The notes beneath the pieces are model-generated. The model searched no databases. It saw nothing but the letters and a program-made list of their open reading frames with translations, and was not told the origin of the DNA. A stretch of 64,000 bases of DNA from the NCBI GenBank assembly GCA_947000775.1, contig CAMQGK010000565.1, positions 3,601,001 through 3,665,000 of the forward strand, in the 5' to 3' direction. Position numbers and translations under genes: made by a program. How positions within the stretch are numbered: the first letter of the stretch is position 1; every line of letters begins with the position of its first letter. This document shows positions 48,516 to 58,633 of this stretch, piece after piece. The stretch comes from Pterois miles. Taxonomy: Eukaryota > Chordata > Actinopteri > Perciformes > Scorpaenidae.

Positions 48516-48525
48516 CCAAAAAGTT

Positions 48526-48791
48526 GGACTGTCCGAGGCCGAAGACATTCTTAGTTGACTAACACTCATACAATTTTGTTGACTAACTGATTAGTTGATT
48601 TAATGGGCAGATCTGTGAAACTGAGTTTCTGCACAAAGAATCATGCAAATGCATCACGTTAAATCTTGTGTTTACCAGAAATGTGCTCATAAGTTTCTTG
48701 GAAATGAGTCATTCAGCATGGAAAAAGCGTAAAAACGGACTAATTGACAAAAGAAATCTTAGTCGACCGAGACCAAAATGACTAAGCCCTA
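48526..48791 (-). mobile_element. Family D MITE, copy 2
   Basis: Reverse orientation relative to 14196-14413, sharing TTAGTCGACCGAGACCAAAA, TTTCTTGGAAATGAGTCATT and TTAAATCTTGTGTTTACCAG. It ends GACTAAGCCCTA. The left edge is approximate. Confidence 0.65.
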
Positions 48792-50942
48792 AAAAAAACA
48801 CCTCTCTGTCACAGCTTAGTGATCAATCAAACATGGCACGCTTTGTATCAATCATCATGATCATGACTGTAATACCTGATACATGCTGTTGGCGGTCTAT
48901 CTGATGGCAGATCTGTGACCGTGGGTGAGCTGTCCCCACAGAGTATACACTAAGCAAACAGACAGGCATTTGTGCACTTTGATGATTTCAGGGATTTAAA
49001 AGCTTAGCTGTGGAATTCTGTGTTTGGTGTTGTCTGACGGTTTGGGTTGCCCGCGGTGGTAGACCGTGTGATTCTGTGAATTAACAGGTGAATGACATGA
49101 GAAAAAGCCAAGAGCAAGGAGCTATTTGGAGCTCTGCTTGCCACACTTGAGACTATCAGTGTGCTGTTGTATTATAGCTTTTAAAGTGGTGCACTGAAAT
49201 ATCAAAAGATATAAAAGCGTATTTTATTGCCTTTGGATTTACATAAACAAACCAGCTCCATTCACCCGTAGCGTTCATTATGCAAGGCAGCGCATTTCTC
49301 CAGTTGCACATTACTTGTCTTAATGAGTCTGACCTTTTGGTTCATACAGACTACATGTCATGGTTGCCACAAGCAACCGTGTATACAGCGGAGGGTCACG
49401 GAGGGTCAGGGGGGTTCAACAGCAGAGAGAGCAAAAGCAGCAGCAGTCCTGAGTGTTTACTGCAGACCCTGAATGCAACTGATGCATTTCTGGTTTGCAT
49501 TTTGAGATGTTTCATATTTTGGAAGTGACAGTGTAGTGATGAGTTATGCTCTGTCTTATTTACATCTTGCTTATTAGTCTCCCTTTTTGTTTGCATGTTT
49601 ACTGTAACTGAAAAAAAATCTTCTTAGCTCTTAGTTTGAAAAATCAACACAATGGCGCTTTCCCTTTTATTTGTGCGTTCCCCTGACTGCACTGAGCAGA
49701 CGGAGAGAATGTGCGTACTCCCCGGTCTGGTAACAGATACTCGTCTCGCTCCAGTCAGGATTTATTTTAACTTACGTGTCTGAAATTGAGATTTATGTTT
49801 TTCTGTCTTTGTGGAGAAACCCAAGCGACCACGCGGAGAGGGTGCACGCTTGTCCGAGGGCGATTTCCAATCGGCCGTCATATCTTTGCTCTTAGTCAGG
49901 GGTCTCCTACTGAGATCACTGTGAACCAGAATCCACAGAAACCATTGTGTCTGTTCTCATTGTGCCCATTCTTCCTTTTCACTCCTCTTATGCTGGCCGT
50001 CACTTTGCGCTGACACACAACTCGCCTGCGTTAGTTTGTGGTGAAGCCCTTTGGAGGGTCGACGTCATACTTCAAAGCTGCCGTTTGCCTCCGCGCTCAT
50101 TTCTGGCTCGCCGTCCCTGACATGTTTGAAAAGTATGCATCATGGCTTCGAAGGCTATAAACAGAGTCATGGGGGAAGCCAGCACTTTGTTTAGTTGTGA
50201 TCTGTTTTGGCTTTCTCAGTGGTTGCACAGTCATCTTTAAAACATATGTTTTGATATTATCGCATGGAGTGATCAGATATGATGACGTCTCCCTAAGCGG
50301 AGCTGAGAAGGACATGTGTCATTTACTGTGCAGCACATTATTACCCTGCGAATGAAGGCGACTAGTGTTGAAAACCTTACATATTTTCCATGCAAACCAA
50401 TCTTAGGATGTGGCCAAAGCAAAAGCAGCCTCTTGTGAAATTTATAGCCAGCACTTTACACCCTGAATAGCTTTCAAACACATAATCACACAAATCATAA
50501 AGCATAATATTTTGTGTGACATTTGGTTAAAATTTGAACCACACATCTACATCACAAGACACTGAGCAAGTGTACATCCTGTATTTGCACAAGTCTAGCT
50601 ACTATTCATGCTGCTATGTTACCTAATAATTAACACAAAAACCCCAGCTCATAATTCAAACTCCCACCATCCAAACCAATGTGGAATGGCGTTGTCAGTA
50701 GTCAAATAAGCATCTTGTTTTCTCTCTCTGGGCTGTTTTAGCTGTATGTTTTCTTATGTTTAATGTTGGATTATGTTTTCAGGTTTTTGATTGACCTCTA
50801 ATCCACTAAATGGCCATGCTTTCACGTAGTACAGCTTTCACCTCACTACGGAACGTGCATCAATCACTGGTTGAATTGAATCCTGTTCTGGAGAGTCTCA
50901 CATAAATGAGTCAGTCTGACCGTCCTCTGGAGGTTCTAACTG
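48792..50942. other. wnt7b intron 1, no gene seen
   Basis: No mobile element with clear ends. 49640-50340 is less AT-rich, with frames on both strands but no recognisable protein. Confidence 0.45.
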
Positions 50943-51018
50943 TGTTTGTGTGTGTCTGATGTGTGTGTGTGAATGTATGTGTGCATGTGTGCGTGGTGTG
51001 TTTCTCTCGCTTCGGCAG
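50943..51018 (+). promoter_or_regulatory. TG-rich tract and acceptor of wnt7b exon 2
   Basis: GTGTGTGTCTGATGTGTGTG and further TG units occupy almost the whole space before a short pyrimidine run TTTCTCTCGCTTCGGCAG ending at 51018. The pyrimidine tract is interrupted by purines and is short, so the TG tract, a known target of UG-binding splicing proteins such as TDP-43 and CELF in vertebrates, may affect inclusion of this shared exon. The acceptor position itself is fixed by reading frame and homology. Confidence 0.75.
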
Positions 51019-51245
51019 GGCCCTGTCTTCGGTGGTGGCTCTGGGTGCCAACATCATCTGCAACAAGATTCCCGGGCTGGCACCTCGCCAGCGGGCCATC
51101 TGTCAGAACCGCCCGGACGCCATCATCGTTGTGGGCGAAGGCGCCCAGATGGGCATCAATGAGTGTCAGTACCAGTTCCGGTATGGACGCTGGAACTGTT
51201 CGGCGCTGGGGGAAAGGACAGTCTTCGGCCAGGAGCTGCGAGTAG
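51019..51245 (+). CDS. wnt7b: wnt7b exon 2, shared by both isoforms
   Basis: 227 bases, 75 full codons with one split codon at each side, from ALSSVVALGANIIC through PGLAPRQRAICQ, GEGAQMGINECQYQFRYG and RWNCSALGE to TVFGQELRV. It covers the N-terminal part of the Wnt core with the family cysteines (ANIIC, RAIC, NEC, WNC) and the conserved N-glycosylation site NCS, at residue 83 of the exon 1a form, as in human. GANII, GAQMGINECQYQ and GQELRVG fit Wnt7b and differ from Wnt7a (GASII, GSQMGLDECQFQ, GKELKVG, from memory). The donor is G|GTCAGT at 51246, phase 1, expecting GG plus SREAAF in exon 3. No such exon is found up to 64000, so the gene continues beyond the window with a long intron. The palmitoleate-bearing serine lies in a missing exon. 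Confidence 0.97.
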
Positions 51246-51737
51246 GTCAGTCTGGGTTCTATCACAGATGGGAAAGGGCACAGTGTGTTTTTGTGTATGT
51301 GTGGTCTTGTATGGCTGACCTTGTGAGAACCAGGTTGAGATTCAGCTGTTGGAGTGATGACATTTTGTTAAGTGTCAAACATTTGTTAGTTAGAATCGGG
51401 ATTGAACCTTAGGTTTATGTGCATTCTACAGTTAGTTTATAGTCAGTTCTTTGATTTAGAGTTGACTCCTTCACGGCTGGGTTCACATGTCTGAGGCCCC
51501 TGTATCTATGTGTTAATTAGGTTGTGGTAATTTAATTAAACATAGCTCTATTTAGGAATAGCACAACAGAAACAGGAAGAGTTAAAATCCTAAAATCAGA
51601 GTTTGACACAACAAAAGGCCACAAAAATTGATTGATATAATACTTCAGTGGTGCAGTTTCTCAGACCCATTTGCAACCAACCAAACAAACAATCAACATC
51701 TCAAATCTTCCAGAAACCCTTAAACTGTCATTGTGAA
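51246..51737. other. Start of wnt7b intron 2, no gene seen
   Basis: Begins with the donor GTCAGT, then unremarkable AT-rich sequence. Confidence 0.5.
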
Positions 51738-51999
51738 TTAAAGAGGACCTGTTTTGCTTATTTTCAGGTTCATACTTATGTATTTTGGGTTTCTACTGGA
51801 ACATGTTTATATGTTGTATTGTTCAAAAAATGCTTTATTTTTGTCATAACTTCTGTACTGCAGCATCTCTTTTCATCCTTGCCCACTCTGTTGTGACTGG
51901 TCAACCCAACCAAACTCTTTGGACTCTGCTCCAGCTCTGTGCTAACTAGCTTGGTTTAAGGGCGTGCCAAACTAGCTGCTAGGCAGGTATTATGCAAAG

Positions 52000-52335
52000 T
52001 AGGGATGCTAATTTTGAAACAAAAAATTTAACGTCAACCGATTATAAACGAGAAGATTAGTGCGTTTCTCTCAGTGGTGCTATTTTTAGTGCCCAGCTGC
52101 AACCACAAACCAATGCACAAACAAGTTAAATCGATAATTTATCACCAGATACAGCGTATGAGCAAATCAGACAACTGAGTCTCTGGTTCATAAGTCCGGG
52201 AGAGTTACTGTAGCAGCCACGATACTACATGTATTATCCCAGTAAGTCTCCACTACACCATTTAGCAGCGAGGTTGTCAGTTGTTTGTCTGCCTGGCGTA
52301 CTCAGACGTAACTTTAGCGAGTGTCCGGTCAAGAG

Positions 52336-52369
<34 letters not shown>

Positions 52370-52778
52370 GTGGTGTACTCTTGTCAACCCAGTGTTACAT
52401 TAGCAAGGTTCGGACAGATCATGTGTGAGGTGGTGGTGAGTGTGGGGTTGTTGGTGACGTTATAGCTGTGAATGTAGCAGCATTAGTGTGTACAGTATAT
52501 TTGTCAGTGAATAAATGCTACTGCTCCTGTGTCTTGCTTCATCTGCTAATTACAGTGAAGGCGGTTAGCCCCGGCATTAGCAACAACACTGGCTCAGACT
52601 TTCTTAAGGTTGGCTGTTAAGGTGGACCAGCTATTCTCCTTCAACTGACGACAGGCCGCTCCTCTGAGTTTTGAGTTTTATTTAATCTTTAATGTTTTAA
52701 CCGTTTAACCGCAAGCGTTAATCGGTTAAAATTCTTAATGTCAGCTAATGGTTGAACAGGTAATTCTTAACATCCCTC
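52000..52778. mobile_element. hAT-like element nested in family B
   Basis: Ends TAGGGATG and CATCCCTC (7 of 8 inverted) with ATGCAAAG on the left and ATGCAAAT on the right, 7 of 8 identical; the intact family B copy supports ATGCAAAT-like target sequence. The 8-bp duplication fits hAT. The 779-bp interior contains a GT microsatellite and no transposase frame. Near the right end CCGTTTAACCGCAAGCGTTA and ATCGGTTAAAATTCTTAA form part of the terminal repeats. Confidence 0.8.
52341..52369. repeat. GT microsatellite
   Basis: Uninterrupted GT dinucleotides inside the nested hAT-like element. Confidence 0.97.
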
Positions 52779-53129
52779 ATGCAAATGTATTACTTGGTGA
52801 CATCACTACGTTACAGAAGAAAAGGCGGGACTTCAAGCAAGGCAGTTCAGGAGCATTGTCTCTGTGGGGGGAGTAACTTTGGCGTGGACTTTGGGCTTTA
52901 TAACTTTGAAGCCCTTTTACATTCACAAAACTATGTAACACGCGAAAGGAAAGAGAAAAGGTACACAAAAACATAGTACAAAGAACATGCATCTAAAATG
53001 ATGTATAAGATTACATCCCATTACATTTGATATTGCATGTCTTGGATTTGTATATATCTTCAGTTATACACTGGAACAACACCATCATGTACACTTATAA
53101 TATTTGAAAATGACAATATTCCTACTGAG

Positions 53130-53590
53130 CTGTTTACATAGTTAGCGAAATGAATATTCCACTAATATTTCAGTTTACATGCAGCCGTGCATGCTCTGAT
53201 TAATGAAAACAGCTTCCTTCTTTCGTTCCTTCAACCACTTTCTTGAAAAGGTCAGCATTGTGATATTTATGCATGTCCAAAAATCTGCTGACATCCAAGC
53301 TGGTGTGTTTCTCCTTCCAACCAGAAATGTGGGCTTTTCTTTTGGGCATGCATCTTTGCAAACTGTCGGCTAGTTGGTTTGCGTACAACGCCCAGAGCTG
53401 GCCGTATGTGTTGTACGCATGTCCAAAGAATGCTCCTAAATCCTGAATAATATCGGTACATCCCACATGCCTTAATTTAGAAATACTCCATTTGGAATAA
53501 GGCCTAATTCAGAATATGCTGTTTACATGAACCATATAAAATTCTGAATAGCAGTGGTGTGCATTAGTGTGCATGTAAACATAGTCATGG
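53130..53590 (-). mobile_element. Possible DNA-element remnant with an 88-codon frame
   Basis: The segment opens with TGTTTACATAGTTAGCGAAA and closes with GTGCATGTAAACATAGTCAT, an imperfect inverted pair around GTTTACAT. On the - strand 53200-53466 encodes an 88-residue soluble-looking product rich in K, H and aromatic residues, starting MGCTDIIQDLGAFFGHAYNT. I do not recognise it. It may be part of a transposase-associated DNA-binding protein or chance. Confidence 0.35.
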
Positions 53591-56500
53591 TTTTATGGAC
53601 TCGTGTTTTTGTAACTTTGAAACTGCTTAAGGAATAATGTTAGGGGAACATCAAGGTTCATGAGGTCAAGGTTTGGACTTGTGTAAGGGATAAAGTCATT
53701 GCTTGAGAGAGAGGTGTGTTGCTCACAGCAGATCATTAAATGAATAACTGAACACTTGACAAACATGGATTACAACTTGGATGCTCTGTATGCGGAATGC
53801 AAAGTAGAGGACGGAGACATTTTTACAGCTGCATGTAATCATTGATTGTCATTTGGTAATGATAACGAAGCCAATGATAATACCAGTGACTTTCCTCTTG
53901 AAGAGGGAACAGGAGTTACATAACGCATGTTTCAAGCCATCCTATTGTCTCAGTTTCAGTACAAGAGGAGTATCACAAATGTGGTACCAGCCCCCGACCC
54001 TCTGAGCCCCATGAAATATGGCTCTCCACAAGCCAAACCCAAGCTGCACACATCACACAGTCAAAACTCAAACCAGCAACACATAGTCTCTTTGACTCTC
54101 TATTGTATAACCATTTGCGTTGGCGTTGCTCAAGAGGACTCATATACTGCTGATTCCAGCCCATCTTAGTTGTCCTCTGTTCATTTGACAATGTTGTATT
54201 CCTCCAGTGCACTCTGGTTTCTGTTGATGGAGGTTCTGCAACGAGGCCGTTGGTTAGCAGCATGCCGACCGTCGCTGGCCATGCCAGAGTTATGGAAAAG
54301 CTACCGAAAGGCACTGGAGGCCTAATGGGGAAAACGTATGGTTGAAAAATGATATCGCAAATAAGGAGACAACTAATGGTGTTATTGCAGAGAGCGCTTG
54401 TCGAACCAAAATAGATGGACACATCTGTTGTTAATCGGGCTAAATTGGTTGTGTCCATGCCTGGCTGTGCACATATACACGGAGGAGAAAAAAAAGACCT
54501 TAAGCAGCAGACAAACATTTACATTTACGATGCTTTTGTTTGAGAGACTTGGCTCTCTGCAAACCTCTTTCACATCGCTTTTGTTTTACAGGGACTTTTA
54601 TATATTTCCTTTCATTTAGAAGATGCTTTGTTGCCATTACGTTGTGGTCGGGCTGTGCATTTAATCCAGTGGCTCTGTTAACAATCACTCCTCTTAAGGA
54701 GTAGCTGAATTAGCTCCAGCTCCCTCTCCAAAAGCATTTTTTCGGTCTTTGTTGTGAATGTGGCACTTTCTTTTTTTCTAATGGAGCTCATGTTGTTTGC
54801 CTCAACACTCAACATACCCTTTCCTCCTCTCTTCTTTTATGCCCTTTTGAAGGGTGTAGAGATTTAGGGATTCATCCGGTTCATCAGAAGCATCTGTGTC
54901 TACTGATGTTCATCTTTTTACCTATTATATTGTTTACCTAAAGTACTTCATAGGATAGAAATCTAGACTTAGTAATTCATATAGTTTTTTTTCCTCTAAT
55001 GGGGATTGTAAGCATCGTCGCTCATCTTTGGGCATTTGAGGCCATTCGACCATCATGGCGTCATCTGAACTTCATTCCCGCCTTTGCTCTTCTTGTTTGG
55101 TTTCCATAGTGGATCTGCACAAATAAATGCTTCATGCTGAGCACATCACTGTTGGTGTCCAGTTCTGGTCAGAGAATGATGACTACTGGGCCTGCCATGA
55201 TTGTCCAATAATGATGGGACTCAGTAGCCTTGTCATGAAAGTCTTCCAACGATGACGTCTTCCTTTAGCCCAATGTGGAACTTGATTTCACTCACGGTTC
55301 CCATGAAAGATTTACAAAGATCTGGGTTTTTGTTGAATAAAGAAAATAACCAGGGAACAAAAAACATTTGCTTTTTTTCTCAAGCAAATAGAAAAACAAA
55401 TAGAAACTGTAGAGGTTGTTGTGAAATGATTTTATGTTTGTTTAATAAATCGGGAGAGCACAGAGAGAACACGGTGGCCCTATCTGTGTCACTGGCGCCT
55501 TGCGATCTCTTAGAGCTTGTAAAAACTGTAACGGGATTGCAAAAGTGGCAAGTTCTTCCTGTCTCCTTCAAGTGAATAGATTTGTTCTTCTACTCCACCA
55601 CGGGTACAAAAGGGAGAAAATGTCGCATCATTTGTGCCTCTTGACAGCGTTGGCATATCATGTGTATCCCGTGGCTGCACTGAGGCGCACACTGTGACTC
55701 TTTGTCAATCGGGATGGTATAAACTGTCTAAACCGAGGCTGGTGCACTGGTTTAGTGATAGGGATGCTGGTTTGTAGTTTTAGAAGGTAACACTAAAGAG
55801 GTTTAAGTGCTAAAAGCATCAGTAACTGTACAAAACAAAGTGAGTTCAAGTACATGTTTTACATTTGAATGAATTATTTCTGTCAATAAATGCACTGGCA
55901 AGTGACAGATCGAAACCAGAACACACACCCATTCACACACAAATGTTATTGTTTAACAAATGTGTTTTTGATGCACTGTGGTCAAAAGTTCAGCCAAAAG
56001 TTCAGCGATGAGCAATAGATTCACAGAACATTATGTGCAGGAAATAAAGTTGTATTGAATTGACTTGAAGTGAATTGAGAAACCTTCTCAGCACTGGGCA
56101 TCAAGTCCATCTGGAGACATGACTTATGACAAATCTGTAGTGAGCTTATTTTCATCTTGCACACCTGATGAGTGAGTTATGAGATTTGTTGTTCGATATT
56201 GCACATTTAAAGTATCTGATGATTGATTACAATATGCTTTAGGTCAGGGCCACTTAATTTGGAGGGATACCACACAGACAAAAGTGATCGCAATAGCTCT
56301 TGATCACTGACGCTACTGTGGACATTTTTGCAATTAACACAAAGATCTTACTTTTTAGAATATCTGATTTATATGGGGAGTACATTATATGAGCAGTCAG
56401 ATGATTAAACAAATCACTAGTGAAATCATATTCAGGATTGGAAGAGGGTAAAAAAGCACCATGAAAAACATTTGAGTATCTTAAGTACTGACCTACCCAC

Positions 56501-56639
56501 AAATTGTGAAATAAGATAAGCCAGTCAGTTTTTTGTGGGCTGTCTAGATCAGAAAACAACCATTCAGATTTGATTCCTCGTCCTATGTCACCTGTAGGCA
56601 CAGTAGAATATACCCTCTCATCTGAGTATCTCCACCCAC
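53591..56639. other. wnt7b intron 2, no gene seen
   Basis: No Wnt exon 3 signature (SREAAF, GCDREKQG) in any frame and no well-bounded element. A 181-codon frame on the - strand at 53973-54518 has no recognisable domain and lacks exon-like borders. Confidence 0.5.
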
Positions 56640-56873
56640 GGCTTGAGAACTACCTTTGTAAAGGTGCGCCATGTTTACCTCGTAAGCCAATTAGAGCAGA
56701 CTGGGCTTTTCTAAGAGACAGGCGCTAAAACGGACCGTTTCAGGATGAATGCAGGTATATTCAGACAGACAATATGAGGAAAATAATGTTCTTTTGAACA
56801 TTAAAGTATGTAAACATGTTCCAGTAGAAATCCAAAATACAAGTATGAACCTGAAAACTAGCATATGTCCCCT
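56640..56873 (-). mobile_element. Family B fragment, TTAA end visible
   Basis: Ends GAACCTGAAAACTAGCATAT then GTCCCCT and TTAA at 56874-56877. It shares AGAGCAGACTGGGCTTTTCT and ACATGTTCCAGTAGAAATCC with the other copies. The far end is missing. Confidence 0.7.
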
Positions 56874-56877
56874 TTAA

Positions 56878-57454
56878 AAGAGTCTTGTGGGTATGAGAGA
56901 GATAAAAAAAACAGCATTGTGTCAGCTGTGCTACTCACCATCACACTGCTTACCAGAAATGATAGGTGTAGTGACTCTGCTATTCCAGTTGACTTTCTAC
57001 AGTCTTCTGTAGCCAAACAGGCTTGTTTTAGACAGTAGAGAGTATTGTCTGGGTATCTAGAGAGTGACAGTATCCTCAGATTTGCCCAGTTACTCATATT
57101 AACCACATGTTTTTTGTGTTAGTGGCACAGCAGGTGGTGATTGGAGCGTGAATCTTGTGTGAAATAGAACAATGATTACATAATGTGACCCTCACTCTGC
57201 AGTAATGCACAGAGTTTTTATGTGCCGTTCCTTAAATGATGGCTGTATTAGCCTTTAGAGTGCTCTTAAAGGGTTCCTCTCATTCACAGTTTTACTGCAT
57301 AACCATTTATTCACTTTACCTTTCAGTATATTAAAACTTATTGATTTTTTGTTTGCATGGAGATAGATAATTATCAGAGTTAAGCTGTGTCTCATTTTAA
57401 ATATATCATTTGTACACTTCCATGTTCCTGTGCATGCTATGTACTTGTACTGTA
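56878..57454. other. wnt7b intron 2, no gene seen
   Basis: Nothing recognised apart from the TA target duplication of the next element at 57453-57454. Confidence 0.5.
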
Positions 57455-58631
57455 CACTCACCGGCCACATAATTAGGTACACCTGTTCAATGGCTTGTTA
57501 ATACAAATAGCTAATCAGCCAATCACATGGCCGCAACTCATTTAGGCATGTAGACGTGGTCAAGACAACTTGCTGAAGTTCAACCCAGCATCAGAATGGA
57601 GAAAAAAGTGGATTTAAGTGTCTTTGAATGTGGCATGGTTGTTGGTGCCAGACGGGCTGGTCTGAGTATTTCAGAAACTGCTGATCTACTGGGATTTTCA
57701 CGCACAACCATCTCTAGGGTTTACAGAGAATGGTCCAAAAAAAGAGAAAATTTCCAGTGAGCAGCAGTTGTGTGGATGAAAATGCCTTGTTGATGTGAGA
57801 GATCAGAGGAGAATGGGCAGACTGGTTTGAGATGATAGAAAGGCAACAGTAACTCAAATAACCACTCGTTAGAACCAAGGAATGCAGAACACCATCTCTG
57901 AGCACACAGCACGTCGAACCTTGAAGAAGATGGTCTGCAGCAGCAGGAGACCACACTGAGCGCCACTTCTGTCAGCTAAGAACAGGAAACTGAGACTACA
58001 ATTCACACAGGCTCAACAAAATTGGACAATAGAAGATTGGAAAAATGTTGCCTGGTCTGATGAGTCTCGATTTCAGAGGGTCAGAATTTGGCGTAAACAA
58101 CATGAAAACATGGATCCATCCTGCCTTGTATCAACGGTTCAGGCTGCTGGTGGTGGTGTAATGGTGTGTTTTCTTGGCACACTTTGGGCCCCTTAGCACC
58201 AACTGAGCATCGTTTAAATGCCGCAGCCTACCTGAGTGTTGTTGCTGACCATGTCCATCCCTTTATGACCACAGTGTACCATCTTCTGATGGCTACTTCC
58301 AGCAGGATAATGCACCATATCACAAACCTCATATCATCTCACTCTGGTGTCTTTAACATCACAATGAGTTCACTGTACTCTAATGGCCTCCACAGTCACC
58401 AGATCTCAATCCAATAGAGCACCTTTGGGATGTGGTGCAACGGAAGATTCGCATCACAGAAGTGCAGCCGACAGATCTGCAGCAACTGCATGATGCTATC
58501 ATGTCAATATGGACCAAAATTGTTGAGGGATGTTTCCAACACCTTGTTGAAAGTATTAAGGCAGTTCTGAAGGCAAAATGGGGTCCAACTTTTTACTAGC
58601 AAGGCGTACCTAATTATGTGGCCGGTGAGTG
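57455..58631 (+). mobile_element. Tc1-type transposon, decayed transposase, intact ends
   Basis: A 1177-bp element with near-perfect inverted ends starting CACTCACCGGCCACATAATT (complement at the right end) and TA duplications at 57453-57454 and 58632-58633, the hallmark of Tc1/mariner. The transposase gene starts at ATG 57596 (MEKKVDLSVFECGMVVGARR) with a helix-turn-helix around GLSISETADLLGFSRTTISR. It hits a stop after about 50 codons and is broken by frameshifts later. Remnants of the catalytic triad are visible: Asp in WSDESRF (58059-58061), Asp in QDNAP (58306-58308) and Glu in NPIEHLW (58417-58419). Immobile by itself, but its ends could still be recognised by a related enzyme. Confidence 0.95.
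57596..58600 (+). pseudogene. Tc1-family transposase pseudogene
   Basis: Cut-and-paste DDE transposase, normally about 340 residues with two N-terminal DNA-binding helix-turn-helix domains and a DD34E catalytic core. The first 50 codons are open, then an in-frame TGA at about 57758 and several small indels interrupt it. The late core reading PLAPTEHRLNAAAYLSVVAD survives in another frame at 58166-58417, and KAKWGPTFY-like C-terminal residues end near 58598. It lies in wnt7b intron 2 in sense orientation and is most likely neutral. Confidence 0.9.
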
Positions 58632-58633
58632 TA

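Larger units (their letters stand above)
51738..52985 (-). mobile_element. Family B element split by a nested insertion
   Basis: TTAA at 51738-51741 starts the left piece (to 51999), which matches the reverse of 6285 back to about 5975. The right piece (52779 to about 52985) continues the match from ATGCAAATGTATTACTTG through AAGAAAAGGCGGGACTTCAA to CTTTTACATTCACAAAA. Removing 52000-52778 restores one collinear element. The right TTAA end has decayed. Confidence 0.8.

Noticed and set aside
53973..54518. 181-codon frame on the - strand in wnt7b intron 2
   Set aside because: Longest frame in the window, yet no known motif, no conserved domain pattern and no splice-like borders; likely chance.
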